Shown piece after piece: positions 53,833 to 63,847 of a DNA stretch of 64,000 bases (its first letter is position 1; the number at the start of each line of letters is the position of its first letter). Source of the stretch: Hellea sp. (GTDB lineage: Bacteria; Pseudomonadota; Alphaproteobacteria; Caulobacterales; Maricaulaceae); the NCBI GenBank assembly GCA_020629545.1, contig JAHDDC010000008.1:18592-82591 (forward strand). The letters run 5' to 3'. The notes under the pieces are model-generated. The model was not told the origin of the DNA. It saw nothing but the letters and a program-made list of their open reading frames with translations, and searched no databases. The position numbers and the translations under genes were made by a program.

Positions 53833-54161
53833 TTTCGAGCGCCTACAAATTCATCTTTGTGCACGTCCCAAAAACGGGCGGCAATAGTGTGCAAGACGCC
53901 TTGCGTAATTATGCGGATGACAAGCTTGTCGCGCTCAATAGCGTACAAGACGGCATAGAGCGGTTTTCAATCCAGAACGAAAAATTCAAGTCTTTACATA
54001 AACACTCGGCGCTACGGGATTACCAGAATGCTCTGGGGCAGGATATTGAACAACCCGCCTCCAAAAAGGCGGGTCAATATTCAGGTTTTAGAGAAGCACA
54101 CTTATGCGTCTTCACCCTCTACGGCTTCCATCCGCGCGCGATCGGCTGCGCCTTTAGCTGA
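53829..54161 (+). pseudogene. 3'-truncated sulfotransferase-family gene
   Basis: The first 70 or so residues look like a genuine sulfotransferase N-terminus, with the PAPS 5'-phosphosulfate loop in KFIFVHVPKTGGNSVQDAL. Family members have over 200 residues, but here the frame runs into the hairpin after rplQ and then antisense through the rplQ 3' end before stopping at 110 residues. The 3'-phosphate-binding region is missing, so the product is probably inactive. The ATG overlaps the AlgX-like stop (ATGA), so the intact ancestor was likely the third gene of that operon. The break is near 54050. Confidence 0.7.
54053..54074 (-). terminator. Likely terminator hairpin of the rpsM-rplQ (alpha) operon
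   Basis: A perfect 8-bp stem (ACCCGCCT / AGGCGGGT) with a 6-nt loop lies 28 bases after the rplQ stop. The tract after it on the minus strand (TGTTCAATA) is only weakly T-rich, so termination may be partial. Confidence 0.55.
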
Positions 54162-54521
54162 TTCATCGCGATCGACGAATTCAATGACTGCCATCGGCGC
54201 ATTGTCGCCATAACGAAAGCCAGCTTTCATGATCCGGATATATCCACCCGGACGGTCCTTGTAGCGCGGACCGAGGACATCGAATAATTTCTTGGACATC
54301 TCTTTATTGCGCGTGCGGGCAATAGCGATCCGGCGGGAATTCAAATCGCCTTTCTTGGCGAGAGTCACCAGTTTTTCCACGAAAGGGCGTAGCTCTTTGG
54401 CCTTAGGCAGAGTCGTAACGATCTGCTCATGCTCAATCAGGCTTGATGACATATTGGCAAACATCGCTTTGCGGTGCGATTGTGTGCGATTTAATTTACG
54501 ATGGGCAATGCGGTGGCGCAT
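54102..54521 (-). CDS. rplQ: 50S ribosomal protein L17
   Basis: The 139-residue protein starts with the standard [24 protein letters not shown] and continues with [16 protein letters not shown] and [28 protein letters not shown]. The acidic C-terminal extension is usual for alphaproteobacteria. It is the last gene of the ribosomal cluster, after rpoA. Confidence 0.97.
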   Translation of the reverse strand: MRHRIAHRKLNRTQSHRKAMFANMSSSLIEHEQIVTTLPKAKELRPFVEKLVTLAKKGDLNSRRIAIARTRNKEMSKKLFDVLGPRYKDRPGGYIRIMKAGFRYGDNAPMAVIEFVDRDESAKGAADRARMEAVEGEDA

Positions 54522-54553
54522 GGCTTTATCCTCTTATTAGTTTTGTTTTCGAC

Positions 54554-55570
54554 CTAGATGCGGTCGTCATATTTCTTGGCTAGCTCTTCGATGTTTTCCG
54601 GTGGCCAGTTTGGCGCATCCATACCTAGGTGCAGACCCATAGCCGCGAGAACCTCTTTGATCTCGTTTAAGGACTTACGACCAAAGTTTGGCGTGCGTAG
54701 CATTTCTGACTCTGACTTCTGAATCAGATCACCAATGTAAACAATATTGTCGTTCTTCAAGCAGTTAGCGGAACGAACAGAGAGCTCTAGCTCTTCAACC
54801 TTGCGCAGAAGCGCCGGGTTAAAGTCAAGTTCTGGCTTATCGGCTTCGCGGACACTGTCTTCAGGGTCATCAAAGTTGACGAAGACCTGGAACTGATCCT
54901 GCAGAATACGCGCCGCAACAGCGGTCGCGTCTTCTGGCGTTACGGCACCATTGGTTTCGATGTCGATGATCAGCTTATCGTAATCAAGGACCTGACCTTC
55001 GCGTGTATCCTCGACGCGGTAAGCTACACGCTTAACCGGAGAATAAAGCGCATCAATCGAAATAAGACCAATCGGCGCGTCTTCTGGGCGGCTGGCGGCT
55101 GCCGGAACATACCCTTTACCCGTTGTAACGGTCAGCTCCATGCGAAGCTCAGTTGCCTCATCCATGGTACAAATAACATGATCAGGGTTGAGGATTTCAA
55201 CATCAGCAGTTTCTTCGATGTCAGCACCTGTCACAGGACCGGCCCCTGTCTTTTTCAGCAAGAGGCGCTTTGGGCCTTCAGCATGCATACGGACGGCGAG
55301 GTCTTTAAGGTTCAAGACAATATTCGTAACATCTTCGCGAACACCTTGAATAGATGTAAACTCGTGAACAACGCCGTCAATCTGCACCGCACTAACCGCG
55401 GCGCCTTGCAGCGACGACAATAATACGCGACGAAGCGCATTTCCTAATGTCATGCCAAATCCACGCTCGAGCGGTTCCGCTGTTACGGTTGCGAAACGTT
55501 CTGGGTCACGACCCGGAATAATTTCCGGATTGATTGGGCGGATAAGTTCTTGCCAGTTTTTCTCAATCAC
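54554..55570 (-). CDS. rpoA: RNA polymerase subunit alpha
   Basis: The 338-residue protein has the dimerising N-terminal domain with [33 protein letters not shown] and the C-terminal DNA-binding domain with [30 protein letters not shown] and [23 protein letters not shown]. The alpha C-terminal domain also contacts activators such as PhoB-type regulators. Length and order (rpsK-rpoA-rplQ) are standard. Confidence 0.98.
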   Translation of the reverse strand: MIEKNWQELIRPINPEIIPGRDPERFATVTAEPLERGFGMTLGNALRRVLLSSLQGAAVSAVQIDGVVHEFTSIQGVREDVTNIVLNLKDLAVRMHAEGPKRLLLKKTGAGPVTGADIEETADVEILNPDHVICTMDEATELRMELTVTTGKGYVPAAASRPEDAPIGLISIDALYSPVKRVAYRVEDTREGQVLDYDKLIIDIETNGAVTPEDATAVAARILQDQFQVFVNFDDPEDSVREADKPELDFNPALLRKVEELELSVRSANCLKNDNIVYIGDLIQKSESEMLRTPNFGRKSLNEIKEVLAAMGLHLGMDAPNWPPENIEELAKKYDDRI

Positions 55571-55665
55571 AATCTTGCCTCTTTAAGGTCAAAGGGCGGA
55601 CTTGTTAAAGCCCGCGCAAATTCAGTTTTTCGGGAGCTAAGCCCCCGGCAAAAACGCGCTTGGCG

Positions 55666-56055
55666 TTATACCCGACGTCTTTTGGGTGGACGGCAACCAT
55701 TGTGCGGGATCGGAGTTACATCACGAATAGTTGTGATCGTAAACCCAGCGGCCTGCAGAGCGCGAACGGCGCTTTCACGGCCAGAACCCGGACCATTTAC
55801 ATTGACTTCGAGTGTATTCATGCCGTGCTCAGCAGCTTTGCGAGCCGCTTCTTCGGCTGCGACCTGAGCCGCATAAGGTGTCGACTTGCGGGAGCCTTTA
55901 AAGCCCATCATTCCGGCACTACACCATGCTACCGCGTTACCTTGTGCATCGGTGATCGTGATCATTGTATTGTTGAATGTCGAATTCACATGGGCGACAC
56001 CCGATGTGATATTCTTACGGTCAGCGCGACGTACGCGGCCTGGATCTTTAGCCAT
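55666..56055 (-). CDS. rpsK: 30S ribosomal protein S11
   Basis: The 129-residue protein has the expected [30 protein letters not shown] and C-terminal [19 protein letters not shown]11 sits on the 30S platform near the mRNA exit. It follows rpsM by 10 bases. Confidence 0.98.
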   Translation of the reverse strand: MAKDPGRVRRADRKNITSGVAHVNSTFNNTMITITDAQGNAVAWCSAGMMGFKGSRKSTPYAAQVAAEEAARKAAEHGMNTLEVNVNGPGSGRESAVRALQAAGFTITTIRDVTPIPHNGCRPPKRRRV

Positions 56056-56065
56056 TATCTAGCCC

Positions 56066-56434
56066 CTACTTCTTCTTGCCAGCAATTGGCTTGGCTGGAC
56101 CTTTGCGGGTCCGCGCATTTGTATGTGTACGCTGTCCGCGAACAGGCAGGCCACGACGGTGACGCAGGCCCCGGTAATTACCCATATCCATCAAACGCTT
56201 GATGTTCTGGTTACGCTCACGGCGAAGGTCACCTTCGACTAAAAGATCGGCGTCAATTGTTTCACGAATTTTGAGCACTTCTGCATCTGTCAATTCGTTA
56301 ACGCGGCGCTCGGCTGTGATTCCAACCTTCTCGCAAATAGACTTCGATATCGCCGGGCCAATGCCGTAGATATATGTCAACGCGATAATTACGCGTTTAT
56401 TTGTGGGAATGTTTACACCCGCAATACGTGCCAC
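56066..56434 (-). CDS. rpsM: 30S ribosomal protein S13
   Basis: The 122-residue protein begins [15 protein letters not shown] and ends with the basic tail [24 protein letters not shown] that reaches the P-site tRNA. GGAGG precedes it. The 150 bases between adk and rpsM carry no gene, and may hold a promoter for the rpsM-rplQ group; I see no clear element. Confidence 0.98.
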   Translation of the reverse strand: MARIAGVNIPTNKRVIIALTYIYGIGPAISKSICEKVGITAERRVNELTDAEVLKIRETIDADLLVEGDLRRERNQNIKRLMDMGNYRGLRHRRGLPVRGQRTHTNARTRKGPAKPIAGKKK

Positions 56435-56584
56435 ACTGGCCTCCTTAAAATTCCGCTTTCATCTGGATGTAGAAGAGAGGGCGCTTTATGCCACGGCAAA
56501 GTGGCGGCCTGTCTCCAACATCCGCTTGAAAGCGGGTTCCTTACTGCCTGTATCTGCCTCCTGTCAAGGCAGATTCAGATTCTT

Positions 56585-57205
56585 TTAACCCCCAAACAAA
56601 CGCGCCCAAAAAGACTTTGGCTTTTCGGCTTTCCCGTTCCCGTGGGTGTCAAGCACGCGAGCCACAGCTCCCGCGACTGTTTCAATGTCTGCCATGCCGT
56701 TGACCTCAGTCAATTTCCCCTGCGCTGAGTAGTAGGGCAGGAGCGGCGCTGTATTTTTATGATAGGCGTCGAGACGCTTTTTAAAGGTCGCAGGATTGTC
56801 ATCTGTACGGCCCTGTTCTTCAAATCTTTTTGTGATCCGCGTCATGATAGATTCGTCTTCGACACACAGGCGCACGACGCAGTCGACCTTTTGCCCGCGA
56901 GCTTTTAGGGAAGCATCTAAAGCTTCGGCCTGTGCGACTGTTCTGGGAAAACCGTCAAATATAAATCCGGCGGCATTTGGATTATTCTCGAGCTGTTCTT
57001 CGATAAGCGCGATAACAATTTCATCAGAGACCAATTGGCCCGTATCCATAATCTCGGCTACTTGCTGGCCCAGTTCAGTGCCTGCCGCACGCGCGGCCCG
57101 GAGCATATCGCCCGTTGATAGTTGGATAAGTCCGCGCTCTTCCACAAGACGCTTAGCCTGTGTGCCTTTACCGGCGGCGGGGGGTCCGAAGAGTACGAGA
57201 TTCAC
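56585..57205 (-). CDS. adk: Adenylate kinase
   Basis: The enzyme interconverts AMP, ADP and ATP. The 206-residue protein has the P-loop GPPAAGKGTQAKRL, the AMP site (LSTGDMLRAA, DGFPRTVAQAEAL) and the short lid form without the zinc or insert domain, since RFEEQGRTDDNPATFKKRL follows directly. The C-terminus has an extra 20-residue tail (EKPKSFWARLFGG). It is in the usual place after secY. Confidence 0.97.
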   Translation of the reverse strand: MNLVLFGPPAAGKGTQAKRLVEERGLIQLSTGDMLRAARAAGTELGQQVAEIMDTGQLVSDEIVIALIEEQLENNPNAAGFIFDGFPRTVAQAEALDASLKARGQKVDCVVRLCVEDESIMTRITKRFEEQGRTDDNPATFKKRLDAYHKNTAPLLPYYSAQGKLTEVNGMADIETVAGAVARVLDTHGNGKAEKPKSFWARLFGG

Positions 57206-57214
57206 AATGCTCTC

Positions 57215-58591
57215 CTACTTATTCTTTTTATTGCCGCGGCGGCGCATGCGGGACTTTTTGATCAAACCCTCATATTGGTGCGCGATCAAATGCGACTGTA
57301 TCTGAGAAACCGTATCCAGAGTCACCGATACGATAATCAAAAGACTCATACCGCCGATTAGCATGGCAACGGAAGGCGGGATCGAACTATTTTGTGCAAT
57401 CACAATTTCTGGAAGCACACAAACAAAGGCCACATACAGCGCGCCAATAAATGTCAGACGTGACAGAACATAGCTAAGACGTTTTTCAGTTGCCTCGCCC
57501 GGACGCACACCTGGCAGGAAGCCACCGTTTTTACGCAGATTATCGGCGACATCTTCGGGCTTAAAAACATAAGGCACATAGAAGAAACAGAAGAAGATAA
57601 TCAAGAGACCATAAAGCGTCAGGTAATAAGGTGACCCGTAACCCAAGAAAGCTAGGATTGTTGTCAGGAAAGTATTAGATTCGCCTTGCGCCGAATTTGA
57701 CAAAGCGATCTGACCAGCCGTTGTCGGCAAGAGCAAAAGTGAGCTAGCGAAAATCGGAGGGATAACACCAGGTGTATTGAGCTTTAGCGGCATGAAAGAG
57801 CTTTCCCCGCCAAAAGTTTTACCCCCAGCCATTTGGCGCTTGGGGTATTGAACCAGAAGCCGTCGCTGCGCGCGCTCGATAAAGACAATCAAAAGAGAAA
57901 GGGCAACAAATAAGGCTATCAGGAATAAGAGCAATCCCCCGCTAATCGCTGTGGAAGCCCGGTTAATTTCAAGAATTTGCCCGATTGCTCGCGGAAGTTC
58001 TGCGACGATACCGGCGAAGATAATCAAAGATACACCGTTACCGACGCCGCGCGCCGTAACTTGTTCACCCATCCACATCAGGAACATTGTACCGCCGACA
58101 AGCGTGACAACCGTGCTCGCTTCAAAGAAGAAGCCAGGATTGATCGCCGCGCCTTGAGAGCTTAGGAGACGCGCGATCCCATAGGCCTGAAACGCGGCCA
58201 AAAATACAGTGAGATATCGCGTATATTGATTGATTTGCTTACGGCCTTGCTGGCCTTCTTTATCCAATTCCTTGAGTGACGGGATTGATCCCTTCATCAA
58301 GGTCATAATAATCGACGCCGAAATATATGGCATCACGTTCAGGGCAAAGATCGCCATCCGGTCAACAGCACCGCCTGAGAAAAAGTTTAGTCTGGAAACG
58401 AGGTCACCGCCACCGGCGCCCATGACTTGGCGAAATTGCTCCAGATCGACCCCTGGGATCGGAATATAAGTCCCAATCCGGTAGACAACCAGAATCATTA
58501 GCGTGAACAACAGCCGTTGTTGGAGCTCCTTAGCCTTTGCAAAGGTTCCCCAATTTATATTTCTGGCGAGCTGTTCAGAGGCTGAAGCCAT
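57215..58591 (-). CDS. secY: Preprotein translocase subunit SecY
   Basis: SecY is the channel of the Sec translocon. The 458-residue protein has ten membrane helices, the plug-region stretch DLVSRLNFFSGGAVDRMAIFALNVMPYISASII, the TM5 motif MWMGEQVTARGVGNGVSLIIF and the C5/C6 cytoplasmic regions. Order rplO-secY-adk is standard. Confidence 0.98.
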   Translation of the reverse strand: MASASEQLARNINWGTFAKAKELQQRLLFTLMILVVYRIGTYIPIPGVDLEQFRQVMGAGGGDLVSRLNFFSGGAVDRMAIFALNVMPYISASIIMTLMKGSIPSLKELDKEGQQGRKQINQYTRYLTVFLAAFQAYGIARLLSSQGAAINPGFFFEASTVVTLVGGTMFLMWMGEQVTARGVGNGVSLIIFAGIVAELPRAIGQILEINRASTAISGGLLLFLIALFVALSLLIVFIERAQRRLLVQYPKRQMAGGKTFGGESSFMPLKLNTPGVIPPIFASSLLLLPTTAGQIALSNSAQGESNTFLTTILAFLGYGSPYYLTLYGLLIIFFCFFYVPYVFKPEDVADNLRKNGGFLPGVRPGEATEKRLSYVLSRLTFIGALYVAFVCVLPEIVIAQNSSIPPSVAMLIGGMSLLIIVSVTLDTVSQIQSHLIAHQYEGLIKKSRMRRRGNKKNK

Positions 58592-58645
58592 AATTGTTTC
58601 CCGTTTTGAAGATTAGGCCCCAATATAGGGGCCCATCATCAAGAT

Positions 58646-59608
58646 TTAAAGATCGCCGAGTTTACCTTCGTTTTTGGCCAGCAGATAATAGAACGTAACA
58701 CGATCTTTCATCCGTTGTTTCGCGGCTTTCATTTCGTCACATACGGCCATGACTTTGGCATCAAGCACGTCATTCTCGTCCTTAAGGCCCAGCTTCTTCT
58801 TCAAGAAGGCATCCCGAACGGTTTGGCGCTCGGTTTCATCAGTACATGAGACATATTTAGCATCGCGATTATTCAGCGAAGCACCCAAATATTTTGTAAT
58901 GGTCATGACGACAGCTTCGTCAGCCTTAGCATCGTATTTCTCGGTGATATTTTTGAAATACGGAATGTGCTTATCGTAATCTCCGGAGGCTTTCGCATCA
59001 GCTTTTTTGGCTTCGGCCTTTGGAGCTGCGTCGGTCTTTGCCGCAGGCTTCTTGGCCGCAGCTTTAGGAGCTTCAGCTTTCGCTGCAGGCTTAGGCGCCG
59101 TCTTCTTCTTAGGCTTGGCATCAGCGTCTTTTTTGGCGCGTACCGGCTTGGCATCCGTAACCGTCACGGACCCTTTGGCGCCTTCAACAATTTTCGTTGC
59201 ACCGGGCGTTGCACCGGATACTACGAGCTTGACAGCCTTGGAGATAGTTCCGCCACCAATCAAACGAACGCCGTCGCGAGCTCGGCGTACGACACCGGCT
59301 TTGACGAGCGCCTCAGCGTCGACATCTTTTGATAGGTCCAATTTACCGGCCTGAATAGCACGCTCAAGGTTCGCAATACTAAGTTCGGTCCAGCGCTTAC
59401 GGTTTGGCTTATTAAAACCACGCTTTGGCAGGCGCATATGGATCGGCATCTGACCGCCTTCAAAGCCTTTAATAGCCACACCTGAGCGGGACTTCTGGCC
59501 TTTAACACCGCGAGCGGCCGTTTTACCTTTACCGGAACCTACACCGCGGCCTACGCGCATGCGGGGTTTAGTTGCTCCCGGATTATCACTTAATTCGTTC
59601 AAACGCAT
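58646..59608 (-). CDS. rplO: 50S ribosomal protein L15 fused to a DUF2853 domain
   Basis: Residues 1-152 are a normal L15 ([22 protein letters not shown] start; [45 protein letters not shown] end). Family length is about 145-160, yet this product has 320 residues. Residues 153-208 are a low-complexity Ala/Lys/Pro/Asp linker. Residues 209-317 form a compact domain ([57 protein letters not shown]) that resembles DUF2853, a small helical family usually encoded as a free protein. The frame is uninterrupted and lies in the standard rpmD-rplO-secY order. The effect on the ribosome is unknown. Confidence 0.93.
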   Translation of the reverse strand: MRLNELSDNPGATKPRMRVGRGVGSGKGKTAARGVKGQKSRSGVAIKGFEGGQMPIHMRLPKRGFNKPNRKRWTELSIANLERAIQAGKLDLSKDVDAEALVKAGVVRRARDGVRLIGGGTISKAVKLVVSGATPGATKIVEGAKGSVTVTDAKPVRAKKDADAKPKKKTAPKPAAKAEAPKAAAKKPAAKTDAAPKAEAKKADAKASGDYDKHIPYFKNITEKYDAKADEAVVMTITKYLGASLNNRDAKYVSCTDETERQTVRDAFLKKKLGLKDENDVLDAKVMAVCDEMKAAKQRMKDRVTFYYLLAKNEGKLGDL

Positions 59609-59643
59609 TGTCGTTCTCCAAAAGGCCGTAAGGCCCTTAAATC

Positions 59644-59832
59644 TTATTCTTCGACGATTTCTACCATGTGCTGGATCTTGTTGATCATACCGCGCACAGA
59701 CGGTGTATCTTCAAGCTCGCGCACGCGGCCAATTTTACCCAGTCCAAGACCCACAAGAGTCTGGTGCTGGTCTTTTGGGCGCCGGATCGAACTTCCGGTC
59801 TGACGCACTTTCAATGTTTTCTTAGCAGCCAT
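59644..59832 (-). CDS. rpmD: 50S ribosomal protein L30
   Basis: The 62-residue protein has [44 protein letters not shown], the usual L30 core, between rpsE and rplO. Confidence 0.97.
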   Translation of the reverse strand: MAAKKTLKVRQTGSSIRRPKDQHQTLVGLGLGKIGRVRELEDTPSVRGMINKIQHMVEIVEE

Positions 59833-59851
59833 TGCTTATCTTCCTTCTGGC

Positions 59852-60418
59852 TTAACCTGTTGCGTCGAGCGCTTCAGGTGCGCTGGCACCGTCATTACGA
59901 CGCGTCACAAGATCACCAACTTTTTTACCACGCTTGGATGCAATCATCCGCGGGCTTTCCGCGCGCTTTAGAGCGTCAAACGTAGCGCGTACCATATTGT
60001 ATGGGTTTGATGTCCCGACCGATTTGGCAACGACATCCTGAACGCCCAGACATTCCAAAACCGCACGCATTGGACCACCGGCGATAACACCTGTACCTGG
60101 AGGGGCAGCGCGCATCATGATTTTACCGGCACCGTGACGACCCTTTAGGTCATGGTGCAAAGTGCGGCCTTCACGCAACGGTACGCGGATCATTGTCTTC
60201 TTAGCTTCATCAGTCGCTTTACGGATAGCTTCAGGAACCTCACGGGCCTTACCTTTACCAAAACCAACACGGCCTTTTTCGTCTCCGACTACAACCAAAG
60301 CGGCAAAGCTCATATTGCGGCCACCTTTTACGGTTTTTGCAACACGGTTGATGTGAACGAGACGATCGACAAATTCATTATCTTCTTCGCGATCACGTCT
60401 TTTGTTTTCTCGTGCCAT
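59852..60418 (-). CDS. rpsE: 30S ribosomal protein S5
   Basis: The 188-residue protein has the dsRBD-like N-domain ([34 protein letters not shown]) and the C-domain ([40 protein letters not shown]). The N-terminal [12 protein letters not shown] is charged, as in other alphaproteobacteria. S5 helps translation fidelity. Confidence 0.98.
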   Translation of the reverse strand: MARENKRRDREEDNEFVDRLVHINRVAKTVKGGRNMSFAALVVVGDEKGRVGFGKGKAREVPEAIRKATDEAKKTMIRVPLREGRTLHHDLKGRHGAGKIMMRAAPPGTGVIAGGPMRAVLECLGVQDVVAKSVGTSNPYNMVRATFDALKRAESPRMIASKRGKKVGDLVTRRNDGASAPEALDATG

Positions 60419-60426
60419 GATAACTC

Positions 60427-60777
60427 CTAAAACTTCAGACCGGCTTCGCGAGCCGCATCAGCCAGGGCTTTGACCCGGCCATGATAAAGGTAACCACCAC
60501 GATCAAAGATAACTTCTTCGACCTTGGCTTTCTTGGCACGCTCAGCGATCAATGTACCGATCCGGGTTGCGGCCTCGACATTGGAGCCCTTGGCTTTTTT
60601 ATCTTCAAGCGTTGACGCGGCGGCCAGAGTTGTCCCTGTTGCATCATCAATGATTTGAACAGAAATATTCTTGCTGCTGCGATGAACCGACAAGCGTGGA
60701 CGCCCATTGGCGTTCTTCTTGAGACGGCGACGAACGCGTTTGGCGCGACGTCTGGTATTTTCGAGTGCAGTTTTCAT
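60427..60777 (-). CDS. rplR: 50S ribosomal protein L18
   Basis: The 116-residue 5S-rRNA-binding protein has [27 protein letters not shown] and the C-terminal [26 protein letters not shown]. Three bases separate it from rplF. Confidence 0.98.
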   Translation of the reverse strand: MKTALENTRRRAKRVRRRLKKNANGRPRLSVHRSSKNISVQIIDDATGTTLAAASTLEDKKAKGSNVEAATRIGTLIAERAKKAKVEEVIFDRGGYLYHGRVKALADAAREAGLKF

Positions 60778-60779
60778 GA

Positions 60780-61316
60780 CTACTTCTTCTTACCTTCTTT
60801 ACTGCGGACATATTCGCCGACATAGCGAACACCTTTGCCCTTATAGGGCTCTGGTTTCCGGTAGGAGCGGATTTCCGCCGCAACCTGTCCAACCTTTTGC
60901 TTGTCAATGCCGCTAACAATAATGTCTGTCGGCTTTGGCGCTTCAATCGTAATGCCTTCTGGGGCTTCGTAAATCACATCGTGAGAGAAACCGAGCTGTA
61001 AGGTGAGCTTGTTACCCTGAGCCTGAGCTCTGTAACCAACACCCTTGAGCTGAAGCTCTTTCTTAAAACCTTCTGTCACGCCAGTAATCATATTGACGAT
61101 CATTGTGCGGGACATACCCCACATGGCTTTTCCGACGCGGTCACCCTCATTCACAGGCTTGACCGAAAACATATTGTCTTCTGTTGATCCGGCAATTGAA
61201 TCTGGAAGTGTAAAGCTCAGTTCGCCTTTGCTGCCCTTGGCGGTAACGACTTGACCATTTTGGGTCAGCGTAACACCTGCTGGGATCTCAATAGGTTGTT
61301 TTCCAATACGAGACAT
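60780..61316 (-). CDS. rplF: 50S ribosomal protein L6
   Basis: From [15 protein letters not shown] (61316) the protein has 178 residues and ends with the L6 signature [21 protein letters not shown]...KEGKKK. The longer ORF start would lie inside rpsH; AGGAGA precedes the chosen ATG. Confidence 0.98.
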   Translation of the reverse strand: MSRIGKQPIEIPAGVTLTQNGQVVTAKGSKGELSFTLPDSIAGSTEDNMFSVKPVNEGDRVGKAMWGMSRTMIVNMITGVTEGFKKELQLKGVGYRAQAQGNKLTLQLGFSHDVIYEAPEGITIEAPKPTDIIVSGIDKQKVGQVAAEIRSYRKPEPYKGKGVRYVGEYVRSKEGKKK

Positions 61317-61335
61317 AATCTTCTCCTTAACCCCT

Positions 61336-61731
61336 CTAGGATACCTGGCAGAGGATTTCGCCGCCCACATTGGCTTCGCGGGCTGCGTGGTCACTCATCA
61401 CGCCTTTTGGGGTGGACAGAATAGCGATGCCTAGACCATTGCGGATTTGCGGCAAACTCTTCACAGAAGAATAGACGCGACGCCCTGGCTTCGATACGCG
61501 CTGAATTTCGCGAATAACGGCTTCACCTTCATAATATTTAAGTTCGATTTCAAACGTCTTGAAACCGTCGGTTTCTGTTTCTGAATAACCGCGAATAAAG
61601 CCTTCTTCAGCCAGCACGTCCAGAACGCGGCCTCTAAGCTTTGATGCAGGGGTAGAAACGTTCGCGCGGCCACGCATAATCGCATTGCGAATACGTGTCA
61701 GCATATCTCCAAGAGGATCACTAAAAGACAT
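61336..61731 (-). CDS. rpsH: 30S ribosomal protein S8
   Basis: The 131-residue protein has [29 protein letters not shown] and the C-terminal RNA-binding [25 protein letters not shown]8 binds the central 16S domain and, in enterobacteria, represses its own operon; a spc-mRNA mimic site was not identified here. Confidence 0.98.
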   Translation of the reverse strand: MSFSDPLGDMLTRIRNAIMRGRANVSTPASKLRGRVLDVLAEEGFIRGYSETETDGFKTFEIELKYYEGEAVIREIQRVSKPGRRVYSSVKSLPQIRNGLGIAILSTPKGVMSDHAAREANVGGEILCQVS

Positions 61732-61740
61732 TAACCCCTC

Positions 61741-62046
61741 CTACCAGCTTGACTTGACCAGACCTGGGATCAGGCCTTGCGATCCGAGTTCGCGAAGCGC
61801 GATCCGGGACATTTTCATTTTACGGTAATAGCCGCGGGGACGACCCGTAACCTGGCACCGATTGCGGACGCGGTTAGCCGCGGAATTACGGGGCAAAGCT
61901 GCCAGTTTTAGCTGGGCGGCAAAGCGCTCCTCAACCGGTAACTCTTTATTGCGCGCTGTATCTTTGAGCAAAGCTCGCTTACCCGCATATTTTGCGACCA
62001 GGCGTTGACGCTTTGCATTGCGTTCGACTGCACTTACTTTAGCCAT
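61741..62046 (-). CDS. rpsN: 30S ribosomal protein S14 (zinc-free type)
   Basis: The 101-residue protein is the long S14 without the CxxC zinc pairs. It has [51 protein letters not shown] (partly quoted: [16 protein letters not shown]). It lies between rplE and rpsH. Confidence 0.98.
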   Translation of the reverse strand: MAKVSAVERNAKRQRLVAKYAGKRALLKDTARNKELPVEERFAAQLKLAALPRNSAANRVRNRCQVTGRPRGYYRKMKMSRIALRELGSQGLIPGLVKSSW

Positions 62047-62104
62047 TCATTTTTCTCCTTTTGCGAAGTCGGCCTTGATGACCGAGCTTGCTTGACCTGC
62101 TGCG

Positions 62105-62659
62105 TTAGTTACGGAATGGGAATCCGAACTCAGCCAGCAGTGCCTTGGCTTCTTCATCAGTTTTGGCGCTGGTTTGCACCACGATATCCATACCCAAAAC
62201 GGAATCGACGGAATCATAGTCGATTTCAGGGAATACGATATGTTCCTTCAGGCCCATGGCGTAATTGCCATTGCCATCGAAACTCTTGCCATTAAGACCG
62301 CGGAAGTCACGAACGCGCGGCAGCGCGATGTTGACCAAACGATCAGCAAATTCAAACATGCGGTCGCGGCGCAAAGTAACTTTGGCGCCAATTACCATCC
62401 CGTCACGAAGCTTAAAGCCCGCAATAGACTTTTTGGCCTTAGTTGGAACAGCTTTCTGACCCGCAATTAATTCCAGATCAGCAATAGCGCTCTGGACTTT
62501 TTTCTTGTCGCCTACACCTTCGCCCAGACCCATATTCAGAACGATCTTTTCGATCTTCGGAATTTGCATCTCGCTTGTGTAACCAAACTTTTCTTTCATC
62601 TTGGCGCGGATTTCATCACGATAAATCGTCGCCAGACGGGGTTCATAAGGCTTAGTCAT
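62105..62659 (-). CDS. rplE: 50S ribosomal protein L5
   Basis: From [17 protein letters not shown] (62659) the protein has 184 residues, with [40 protein letters not shown] and the C-terminal [20 protein letters not shown]. The start overlaps the rplX stop by 8 bases, so the two are probably translationally coupled; the longer ORF start runs deeper into rplX. Confidence 0.98.
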   Translation of the reverse strand: MTKPYEPRLATIYRDEIRAKMKEKFGYTSEMQIPKIEKIVLNMGLGEGVGDKKKVQSAIADLELIAGQKAVPTKAKKSIAGFKLRDGMVIGAKVTLRRDRMFEFADRLVNIALPRVRDFRGLNGKSFDGNGNYAMGLKEHIVFPEIDYDSVDSVLGMDIVVQTSAKTDEEAKALLAEFGFPFRN

Positions 62660-62972
62660 CGATAACCTCACCGGATCTCTTGGCCACACGGACCTTTTTG
62701 CCATCTTTTAAAACTTTAAAACCAACCCGAGTCGGCTTTCCGTCCTTGGGGTCGATATGCGCAACATTTGAAACATCGATTGGAGCTTCAAATGTACGGA
62801 TACCCCCTTCAGGATCCCACTGTGTCGGGCGAACATGGCGCTTGACCATACGAACACCTGAAACCACGATCCGGCCTTCTTTAGGGAATACCTTCGTCAC
62901 TTCACCCTTCTGGCCTTTATCTTTACCAGTTAGGACGATGACATGATCGCCTTTTTTAATCTTTGCGGCCAT
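62652..62972 (-). CDS. rplX: 50S ribosomal protein L24
   Basis: The 106-residue protein has the KOW motif at [37 protein letters not shown] (quoted in part: [17 protein letters not shown]) and the later [13 protein letters not shown]24 starts 50S assembly. Two bases separate its start from the rplN stop. Confidence 0.98.
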   Translation of the reverse strand: MAAKIKKGDHVIVLTGKDKGQKGEVTKVFPKEGRIVVSGVRMVKRHVRPTQWDPEGGIRTFEAPIDVSNVAHIDPKDGKPTRVGFKVLKDGKKVRVAKRSGEVIDD

Positions 62973-62973
62973 T

Positions 62974-63357
62974 TTACAGAACCTCCGGAGCCAATGAAAC
63001 GATCTTCATCAAATTTTTGGTCGAGTCGGATTTAGCGCGAAGTTCACGCGGCACTGGACCAAAAATACGCGTACCGATCGGCTCGCCATTATTGTTGATG
63101 ATGACAGCGGCATTACTGTCAAACCGGATGACAGAACCGTCAGGACGTTGAATGTCCTTGGCAACGCGGACAACAACGGCCCGGCGTACGTCACCTTTTT
63201 TTACCTTACCGCGCGGTGCGGCTTCTTTGATGGATACGACAATAATATCGCCCACAGACGCATAACGTCTTTTAGATCCGCCCAGCACTTTAATGCACTG
63301 AACGCGGCGGGCGCCGGAATTATCGGCTACATCTAGATTTGTCTGCATTTGAATCAT
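62974..63357 (-). CDS. rplN: 50S ribosomal protein L14 with a short insertion
   Basis: The protein begins [19 protein letters not shown] and ends [11 protein letters not shown] like other L14. It has 127 residues instead of the usual 122-123: after the conserved [11 protein letters not shown] there are extra residues (SDSTKNL where most have about two) before MKI. The insertion lies in the loop before the last strand. Confidence 0.97.
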   Translation of the reverse strand: MIQMQTNLDVADNSGARRVQCIKVLGGSKRRYASVGDIIVVSIKEAAPRGKVKKGDVRRAVVVRVAKDIQRPDGSVIRFDSNAAVIINNNGEPIGTRIFGPVPRELRAKSDSTKNLMKIVSLAPEVL

Positions 63358-63397
63358 GCGACGTCTCCCTTGAGCTTAAGCCCGATAGTCAGCTTGC

Positions 63398-63628
63398 CTA
63401 GCCGGCAACAACTTCCCACCGCTTGAGTTTACTTTTAGGCGGACATTCGACGATGCGAACATTGTCACCCACTTTGTGCGCATTATTTTCATCATGCGCG
63501 TGATATTTTTTGGTCCGACGGATCGTCTTTTTGAAAAGCGGATGCAGATATGCACGCTCAACTTTGACAACAATCGTCTTGTCGCCTTTATCGGATACGA
63601 CAGTTCCTTGCAGGATACGTTTTGGCAT
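63398..63628 (-). CDS. rpsQ: 30S ribosomal protein S17
   Basis: The 76-residue protein has [21 protein letters not shown] and the [29 protein letters not shown] segment (quoted in part: [10 protein letters not shown]). It is a primary 16S-binding protein, between rpmC and rplN. Confidence 0.98.
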   Translation of the reverse strand: MPKRILQGTVVSDKGDKTIVVKVERAYLHPLFKKTIRRTKKYHAHDENNAHKVGDNVRIVECPPKSKLKRWEVVAG

Positions 63629-63634
63629 CTCGAC

Positions 63635-63838
63635 CTACCCGTTTGCTTCAGCTGATTTTTTCTCAGCCATAATGGTTTTAATCCGTGCAATATCGCGCCG
63701 CACTTCACGCACGCGGGAGCTTTTATCAAGCTGGCCCGTTGCCGATTGGAAGCGCAGATTGAACTGCTCTTTTTTCAGCTTCAAAAGCTCGTCGCCGAGC
63801 TGGTCTGCTGTCATTGCTCTGACATCAACTGCTTTCAT
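63635..63838 (-). CDS. rpmC: 50S ribosomal protein L29
   Basis: The 67-residue two-helix protein has [20 protein letters not shown] and [17 protein letters not shown], the L29 core at the peptide exit. It follows rplP by 9 bases. Confidence 0.98.
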   Translation of the reverse strand: MKAVDVRAMTADQLGDELLKLKKEQFNLRFQSATGQLDKSSRVREVRRDIARIKTIMAEKKSAEANG

Positions 63839-63847
63839 TGACTTATC

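Noticed and set aside
53829-54161. Insertion sequence as cause of the truncated sulfotransferase gene
   Set aside because: No transposase, terminal inverted repeats or target duplication is visible at the junction; a simple deletion is enough.
56796-57305. 169-residue ORF antisense to adk
   Set aside because: It is a shadow of adk and of the start of the adk-secY gap, rich in Ser/Pro from the opposite-strand codon pattern.
58646-59608. L15 and the downstream domain as two genes joined by a misread stop
   Set aside because: The frame is continuous and the linker is typical low-complexity protein; no ribosome binding site and ATG suited to a separate DUF2853 gene is seen.
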